Translations under genes and position numbers: made by a program
DNA from: Chryseobacterium mulctrae
GTDB lineage: Bacteria; Bacteroidota; Bacteroidia; Flavobacteriales; Weeksellaceae
Assembly (NCBI RefSeq): GCF_006175945.1
Contig: NZ_VAJL01000001.1
Span: 2,232,001 to 2,296,000, forward strand
Reading direction: 5' to 3'
Length of the DNA stretch: 64,000 bases
Notes under the pieces: generated by a model
What the model was told of the DNA's origin: nothing
The model's database searches: none
What the model saw: only the letters and a program-made list of their open reading frames with translations
Part shown: positions 59,044-64,000 of the stretch, piece after piece
How positions within the stretch are numbered: the stretch's first letter is position 1
How the letters are laid out: the number at the start of each line of letters is the position of its first letter

Positions 59044-59796
59044 ATGAAAACAATACTCATCACCGGAGCGACTTCCGGAATAGGAAAATCTACCGCTGAA
59101 CTTTTAGCAAAACAAGGAAACAGAATTATTATCTGTGGAAGACGACCAGAAGTTTTAGAATCTGTAAAAGCAGAATTATCATCTTTAACTGAAGTTTTTA
59201 GTTTAAAATTTGATGTAAGAAATCTTGAAGAAGTTGAAACCGCCATCTCATCACTTCCTGAAGAATGGAAAAATATTGATGTACTGATTAATAATGCGGG
59301 AAATGCACATGGTTTAGAGCCTCTTTCAGCTGGAAGTACGGATGATTGGGATTCTATGATCGACGGAAACGTAAAAGGTCTTTTATACGTTTCTAAAACG
59401 CTTATTCCGATGATGAAAGAAAGAAATTCTGGTCAGATTATTAATATCAGTTCAGTTGCTGCAAGACAAACATATGCGAATGGCGTTGTGTATTGTGCTA
59501 CCAAAAAAGCAGTTGATGTTATTTCTGAAGGAATGAGAATTGAACTCACAGAATTCGGAATCAGAGTTACCAATATTCAACCAGGAGCTGTAGAAACAGA
59601 TTTTTCTTTAATCAGATTTAAAGGAGATCAGGAAAGAGCTGCAACCGTTTATGCAGGTTACGAAGCTTTAAAAGCCGAAGATATTGCTGATGCGATTGCT
59701 TATTGCATCAACGCTCCACAACATGTAACGGTTTCTGATATGACGATTTATCCAAGTGCACAGAGCGAGCCGAGAACAATTTACAGAAAAGGATAA
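59044..59796 (+). CDS. short-chain dehydrogenase/reductase
   Basis: A 250-residue SDR from the ATG at 59044; the TTG at 59032 would add four residues. NAD(P) motif TGATSGIGKSTA (about 8-19), NNAG (about 86), catalytic Ser in ISSVAA and Tyr-Lys in YCATKKAV. The C-terminal region QPGAVETDFSLIRF resembles YdfG/serine-dehydrogenase-type SDRs. The substrate is unknown. It follows the palindrome and precedes an NTF2-like gene by 8 bp. Confidence 0.88.
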   Translation: MKTILITGATSGIGKSTAELLAKQGNRIIICGRRPEVLESVKAELSSLTEVFSLKFDVRNLEEVETAISSLPEEWKNIDVLINNAGNAHGLEPLSAGSTDDWDSMIDGNVKGLLYVSKTLIPMMKERNSGQIINISSVAARQTYANGVVYCATKKAVDVISEGMRIELTEFGIRVTNIQPGAVETDFSLIRFKGDQERAATVYAGYEALKAEDIADAIAYCINAPQHVTVSDMTIYPSAQSEPRTIYRKG

Positions 59797-59804
59797 TTTG
59801 AAAA

Positions 59805-60236
59805 ATGAGGTTCTTCCCTATTCTATTTTTGTTTTGCTTTGTTTTTGGATTTTCCCAAAATTATTCAAAAGATGAGAAAGCGGTTTTATTGGAAGCAAAA
59901 AAGCTTGATTCTCTGATGTCGAATAATGATACTCAAATTATCGATTTATTTTGTTCAGATGTTTCGTTTGGTCATTCCAATGGATGGATTCAGAATTTGG
60001 AAGATTTCAAGAAAGATTTTTCTTCTAAAAAAGTCAGTTATAAAGAAATTACACAACTTGAAATTTCAGAATTAAAACAGTTTAAAAATACAGTAAGCAT
60101 TCGAAGAACTATAAAAGTTGCTGGTCTTTATAAAAATCAGAGTTTTGAAATGAAACTGGCTTTACTTGAAATCTGGATAAAAAAGAAATCTAATTGGAAA
60201 TTGTGGAGCCGGCAAAGTGTGGAAATAAAGCCATAA
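59805..60236 (+). CDS. exported NTF2/SnoaL-like protein
   Basis: A 143-residue protein with a signal peptide (FFPILFLFCFVFGFSQ) and a small cone-shaped NTF2-type domain (KDEKAVLLEAKKLDSLMSNN ... LFCSDVSFGHSNGWIQNLED ... ALLEIWIKKKSNWKLWSRQS). It may bind a small molecule; there is no clear active site. It is 8 bp after the SDR gene, so co-transcription is likely. Confidence 0.78.
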   Translation: MRFFPILFLFCFVFGFSQNYSKDEKAVLLEAKKLDSLMSNNDTQIIDLFCSDVSFGHSNGWIQNLEDFKKDFSSKKVSYKEITQLEISELKQFKNTVSIRRTIKVAGLYKNQSFEMKLALLEIWIKKKSNWKLWSRQSVEIKP

Positions 60237-60258
60237 ATTTGCATAGAATATCAACACA

Positions 60259-61260
60259 ATGAAAGAAGAGATTCAAAATTTTTTAATTTATAATACGCCT
60301 AATGAAAAAGTTAGAGTTGATGTTTTTTTACAAAATGAAACACTCTGGCTAACTCAAAAGGCAATGGCGAGTTTATTTGAAACAACACCTCAAAATATTA
60401 CAATTCATTTAAAAAATATTTTTGAGAGTGGAGAACTTAGTGAAATGGCAACTTGTAAGGAATTCTTACAGGTTCAAAAAGAAGGTAATAGAATGGTTGA
60501 AAGAAACCAAAAATTCTATAATCTTGATGCTATAATTTCAGTTGGTTATCGTGTGAATTCATCCAAAGCGACCCAATTTAGAATTTGGGCAACACAGACT
60601 TTGAAAGAATTTATCATCAAAGGTTTTGTAATAGATGATGAAAGATTGAAACAAGGTCAAAATGTATTTGGTAAAGATTATTTTAAAGAACTTCTGCAGA
60701 GAATCCGCTCTATTCGAGCAAGTGAAAGAAGAGTTTACCAACAAATCACCGATATTTTTGCTGAGTGTAGTATTGATTATGATAGAAATTCTGAGATTAC
60801 GAAAAACTTTTACGCAATGGTTCAGAATAAATTTCATTTTGCAATTACCGGAAAAACTGCTGCTGAAATTATTTATAAAACTGCCGATTGTACCAAAGAC
60901 AATATGGGCTTAACATCTTGGAAAAATGCTCCGGATGGAAGAGTTTTGAAGCAAGATATTTTAATAGCTAAAAATTACCTTCAAGAAAAAGAAATTAAAC
61001 AACTGGAAAGAACCGTGTCAGTATATTTTGATTATATAGAAGGGTTGATTGAAAGACAAAATACTTTTACAATGGAATCTTTGGCTAAAAGTGTCAATCG
61101 GTTTTTAGATTTTAACGAATACAGAATTCTGGAAGGAAAAGGAAATATATCTAAAATTGCTGCAGAAAAAAAAGCAATTAAAGAATATGAGACTTTTAAC
61201 AAAACTCAAAAAATAATTTCGGACTTTGATAAGCAAATTAAAAAATTAGGAAAAGATTAA
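60259..61260 (+). CDS. rhuM: RhuM-family protein
   Basis: A 333-residue RhuM protein (virulence RhuM family, PF13310). The N-terminal part has the recognisable DVFLQNETLWLTQKAMASLF ... ITIHLKNIFESGEL ... NLDAIISVGYRVNSSKATQFRIWATQTL block. The C-terminal part is helical with a long linker (EKAIKEYETFNKTQ). The activity of RhuM is not established; it has been linked to islands and to Fic/Doc-type or toxin-like loci. It is followed 8 bp later by the essential gene tsaB. Confidence 0.85.
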   Translation: MKEEIQNFLIYNTPNEKVRVDVFLQNETLWLTQKAMASLFETTPQNITIHLKNIFESGELSEMATCKEFLQVQKEGNRMVERNQKFYNLDAIISVGYRVNSSKATQFRIWATQTLKEFIIKGFVIDDERLKQGQNVFGKDYFKELLQRIRSIRASERRVYQQITDIFAECSIDYDRNSEITKNFYAMVQNKFHFAITGKTAAEIIYKTADCTKDNMGLTSWKNAPDGRVLKQDILIAKNYLQEKEIKQLERTVSVYFDYIEGLIERQNTFTMESLAKSVNRFLDFNEYRILEGKGNISKIAAEKKAIKEYETFNKTQKIISDFDKQIKKLGKD

Positions 61261-61268
61261 AATAAAAA

Positions 61269-61952
61269 ATGAAAATATTATATCTCGAAACCTCCTCAAA
61301 AAACTGTTCAGTAGCCATTTCAGATGATGAAAAACTGCTTTGCTCTACAGAAGAAGTTTCAGAAAACTATAAACAGAGCGAGTCGCTCCACACTTTTGTA
61401 GAATGGGCTTTGGAAGGAGCTAAATTATCAATAAAAGATATTGAAGCCATTTCTTTAGGAAAAGGTCCTGGTTCTTATACAGGTTTGAGAATTGGAGCCG
61501 CCTCTGCGAAAGGTTTTTGCTACGGACTTAAAATTCCTTTGATTGCGGTCAATTCCATGGAAAGCATGATAGAGCCTTTTTTAGAACAAAACTATGAATT
61601 AATCATCCCTTTGATCGACGCAAGACGAATGGAGGTTTATACCGCTGTTTATGATGGAATTTCGGGGGAAGAACTTATTCAGACCGAAGCTAAAGTTTTA
61701 GATGAAAATTCTTTTGAAGAATTAAAAGATAAAAAAGTACTTTTTGTAGGCGACGGAGCGTTAAAAGCAAAAGAAATACTGAAGCTTCCAAATGCAGAGT
61801 TTAATGCAGAGATATATCCTTCTGCTCAGTTTTTAATAAAGAAAACTTTAGAAAAAATAAAGAATGAAGATTTTGAAGATATAGCTTATTTTGAGCCTTT
61901 CTATCTTAAAGATTTTCATGGAGTAAAGAAAAAAACAAAAAGCGAAGAATAA
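61269..61952 (+). CDS. tsaB: tRNA threonylcarbamoyladenosine biosynthesis protein TsaB
   Basis: Partner of TsaD in making t6A37 of tRNAs that read ANN codons. The 227 residues show the actin-like fold: ILYLETSSKNCSVAISDD, SLGKGPGSYTGLRIGAASAKGF and the C-terminal IPLIDARRMEVYTAVYDG. Length is normal. Its final codons form the left arm of the terminator hairpin, with the stop codon in the loop. RhuM is 8 bp upstream. Confidence 0.93.
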   Translation: MKILYLETSSKNCSVAISDDEKLLCSTEEVSENYKQSESLHTFVEWALEGAKLSIKDIEAISLGKGPGSYTGLRIGAASAKGFCYGLKIPLIAVNSMESMIEPFLEQNYELIIPLIDARRMEVYTAVYDGISGEELIQTEAKVLDENSFEELKDKKVLFVGDGALKAKEILKLPNAEFNAEIYPSAQFLIKKTLEKIKNEDFEDIAYFEPFYLKDFHGVKKKTKSEE

Positions 61953-61966
61953 TCTTCGCTTTTTTT
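61937..61966. terminator. bidirectional terminator overlapping two gene ends
   Basis: AAAAAGCGAAGA (61937-61948) pairs with TCTTCGCTTTTT (61953-61964) over loop ATAA, which contains the tsaB stop. The porW-like stop codon (61965-61967) lies just beyond, so both convergent genes end inside the stem region. Confidence 0.88.
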
Positions 61967-64000
61967 ATTGTTTCATCGGCTTCATTTCAACTGGAGCCTG
62001 CTGAAGTTTCTGCATCGAGTTATTTCCTGGTTTTTTAGGAATATTGTTATTTTGCGGAACATTATTATTCATGGGTGAACTGGAAGCATTACCTGGAACA
62101 AGATTACTGTTTTGAGACTGTTGAATATTAGTTGGTTGCCCCGGTCCGTTAAAAGGATTATTTGGCATTTTATTTCCTTTATTATCAGTTGCTTGGAATA
62201 CGATATCACTTTTAAGATAATTCAGCATTTCCTTAGCTTTAATTCCTTCAGGGGTTTTAGCGTAATTCAAAACGATTTGCTCAAGCTGCAGAATCATCAC
62301 TTCTTTTCCGCTTGTTTTTCCTGCATTGAATGCATTTAAAAGATTCAGTTTAGGAACTAACGCATCTTTAGGATATTTAAGAACCACCTGCTCTATTTTA
62401 CCCTGACTTTCTGCAAACTTTTCAGATTCATATAAGGCAAAAGCCATTTTGTATTCGTTTTCAACTTCTTCTGAAGACTTTACAAAAGTATTGCTTTTAG
62501 GATTTCTTGCGAATTCTGCAAAAGAACTATAAGGATAATCGGTCAATAAAATCTGTTTTGCTCTGACTGCAGCTTGAGGATTTTTCTCATGATTCATCGC
62601 AAAAATTTCATACAAAGCCTGAAGCATTACTTTTTCTTCCGGTTTTACATCTACCAAATCATAAAGCGTTTTTGTTGCTAAAGGAGTATTGGTAAAATAA
62701 TTCTGATACATTACTCCAAGACCTAATGAAGCAGTGTCTCTATCCTTCTTCAACTGAGATAATTTTCCGGCATCTGAAGGAATTTGCTCAATATAAAATG
62801 AAGGTTCAAAACGTCTCGGATTGGGTGCAGAAGTCACTCCCAAAGCTTCATTCTTCATGTCTTGAAGAGATGCCATTTTTTTAGAATAACGCCAGTTGTC
62901 AACCAATGCACGATCTCCCCAAACCTGTTTAAAGGTGGATGTACCTTTGCTCACAGTCCCTGTATTTCCAAAATAAAAACCTTTTGCAGCAATCCCAAAA
63001 TCTTCGAAAGAATTTGAGCTGTTCGCAAAAAGAGAATTGGCATTGTAATCCCCGGTATCAAAACCTTTGCTTCTTTCGGCGCGTCTCCTTTCTTGTTCTT
63101 CTCTTTCTTCTTTAATTTTCAGTTTTTCAATATATTTTGCAAAATAATCAGTTTTCTGCGCATCTGACATTTTTGCCAAAGACAGAATACTGTCGTTTTT
63201 CTTAATTAAATAATAGTTTTTAGAGATTTTTTTAATGTAATTAGACTGATCTTGCAGCAAAATTTTAGAAGGTTCATACGTCATTGCAACCAATGCAGAA
63301 TCATAATAAGCTCCTGCTCCGATATAATCATTTCTGTCTAAATAATCTTTACCGATTTCATAATAAGCCAAACCTCTCACCTGTCCGTCTGAAACTTTTT
63401 CAAGCAGTGATTTTCTGAAGAATTCCTGCGCTTCTTTTTTCTTACCGGCTTTGTTGGCCATTAAACCTAAAGCATAGAAAAATTCATTCTTTCTGGATCC
63501 GTATGTTCCTTTTTTGCTTATTTTTTCAAGATAATCTTTAGCGCCTTCATAATTTCCTTTTCCGTTGAATGTTTTGGCGATCTCGATCTGAGATTTTACT
63601 TCAAATTCAAAATCATTGGCATATTTGTAAGCGGCTAAAAAGCTCTCTCTTGCAAGCTCTTGTTTTCCTGTTTCTTGTAAAACCTGACCTCTCAAAAATG
63701 CAATTCTGCTTTTTAGTTTTCTGTTGCTGTTGAGTTCAAAAGCACGGTCTAATTCTTTTATAGATTCTTCTTTTTTACCATGATCCAAAAGAGATTCAGC
63801 GTAATAAATGCTCAACAGTTTATCATGATCCTTGCTTAATTTTTCACTTTTAAGTTTATTAAAAATTTCATCAGATTTATGATAATTTTTAATTTGTGAA
63901 TACGCTAAAGCTTCGTAAATATGAGCTAAAGGAAGTCTTTTATCTTCCTTCATGTGAGTGAAAACATAGTTTAAAGCATCTAAAGCTTTAATTGCTTTTC
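61965..64000 (-). CDS. porW: PorW/SprE-like T9SS lipoprotein (5' end outside window)
   Basis: TPR-rich protein of the type IX secretion and gliding machinery (PorW/SprE), a periplasmic lipoprotein by family knowledge. About 678 residues are visible and the frame is still open at the window edge (...AIKALDALNYVFTHM before the first Met), so the start lies beyond 64000. Several TPR repeats precede the diagnostic block FYFGNTGTVSKGTSTFKQVW ... DRALVDNWRYSKK. The C-terminal about 80 residues are Pro/Asn/Gln rich and probably disordered. It serves the T9SS that would export the two propeller proteins of this window. Confidence 0.85.
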   Translation of the reverse strand, partial: KAIKALDALNYVFTHMKEDKRLPLAHIYEALAYSQIKNYHKSDEIFNKLKSEKLSKDHDKLLSIYYAESLLDHGKKEESIKELDRAFELNSNRKLKSRIAFLRGQVLQETGKQELARESFLAAYKYANDFEFEVKSQIEIAKTFNGKGNYEGAKDYLEKISKKGTYGSRKNEFFYALGLMANKAGKKKEAQEFFRKSLLEKVSDGQVRGLAYYEIGKDYLDRNDYIGAGAYYDSALVAMTYEPSKILLQDQSNYIKKISKNYYLIKKNDSILSLAKMSDAQKTDYFAKYIEKLKIKEEREEQERRRAERSKGFDTGDYNANSLFANSSNSFEDFGIAAKGFYFGNTGTVSKGTSTFKQVWGDRALVDNWRYSKKMASLQDMKNEALGVTSAPNPRRFEPSFYIEQIPSDAGKLSQLKKDRDTASLGLGVMYQNYFTNTPLATKTLYDLVDVKPEEKVMLQALYEIFAMNHEKNPQAAVRAKQILLTDYPYSSFAEFARNPKSNTFVKSSEEVENEYKMAFALYESEKFAESQGKIEQVVLKYPKDALVPKLNLLNAFNAGKTSGKEVMILQLEQIVLNYAKTPEGIKAKEMLNYLKSDIVFQATDNKGNKMPNNPFNGPGQPTNIQQSQNSNLVPGNASSSPMNNNVPQNNNIPKKPGNNSMQKLQQAPVEMKPMKQ

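Noticed and set aside
1..64000. CRISPR array, rRNA operon, complete tRNA genes, prophage
   Set aside because: No regularly spaced short repeats with unique spacers, no conserved rRNA segments, no intact tRNA T-arm/anticodon pattern and no phage structural genes were seen.

Overview
The window is chromosomal DNA from a member of the Bacteroidota, most likely class Flavobacteriia and probably Chryseobacterium or a close relative; the genus is an inference. Support: low G+C, promoters of the Bacteroidota form TAnnTTTG, a fused MurF-alanine racemase, a LytS/LytTR pair with 2TM-domain proteins, type IX secretion (T9SS) cargo with C-terminal sorting domains, a PorW/SprE-like T9SS lipoprotein, a SusC-style TonB-dependent receptor, and many AT-rich intergenic repeats. 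No rRNA, complete tRNA, CRISPR array or prophage was seen.

Layout. 1-4.4 kb is accessory DNA: an IS21-type element (istA, truncated istB, clustered end repeats), three unrecognised small genes and a RadC-like JAMM protein. 4.4-8.2 kb is a minus-strand envelope block (GT2, GT9, SufE; then a GT4 and a small 3-TM protein). 8.3-14.7 kb holds clpC, a T9SS beta-propeller protein, a small outer-membrane barrel and mnmA. 15.1-24.5 kb is a coherent regulatory locus: a LytTR regulator, four free 2TM proteins, a LytS-type kinase that itself ends in a 2TM domain, a secreted helical protein and a TonB-dependent receptor, with a second T9SS propeller protein on the opposite strand. Three promoters of this locus share a direct repeat of 21-bp period placed 33-34 bp upstream of a TAnnTTTG box, which looks like the LytTR operator. 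24.6-34.8 kb has sodC, a Prc-type protease, surE with a GNAT gene, a three-gene operon (Lgt paralogue, tiny membrane protein, Tes/MJ0619-like radical SAM enzyme), guaC and a TPR-LuxR regulator. 34.9-39.3 kb is a minus-strand block (fabG, WG-repeat protein, rsmI, acidic repeat protein).

39.4-48.7 kb runs on the plus strand: tdk, a toxin-antitoxin pair, murF-alr, a patatin/BamA-type protein, ybeY, mnmG and a methyltransferase. Two perfect 16-bp parS sites flank mnmG, so the replication origin should be near; the best candidate is the gene-free, DnaA-box-rich stretch between pgk and the DUF4139 gene (about 50.7-51.2 kb). A second gene-free stretch (48.7-49.4 kb) holds three tandem copies of a repeat of about 165 bp. 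51.2-62.0 kb is again all plus strand (DUF4139, rpiB, unknown, rnr, LysE-type, LD-carboxypeptidase, yraN, SDR, NTF2-like, RhuM, tsaB). It ends convergently with a porW/sprE-like gene that runs off the right edge.

The most interesting items are the LytTR/2TM regulon with its predicted operators, the Lgt-like plus radical SAM lipid-modification candidate, and the parS/origin neighbourhood with its unexplained tandem repeats.
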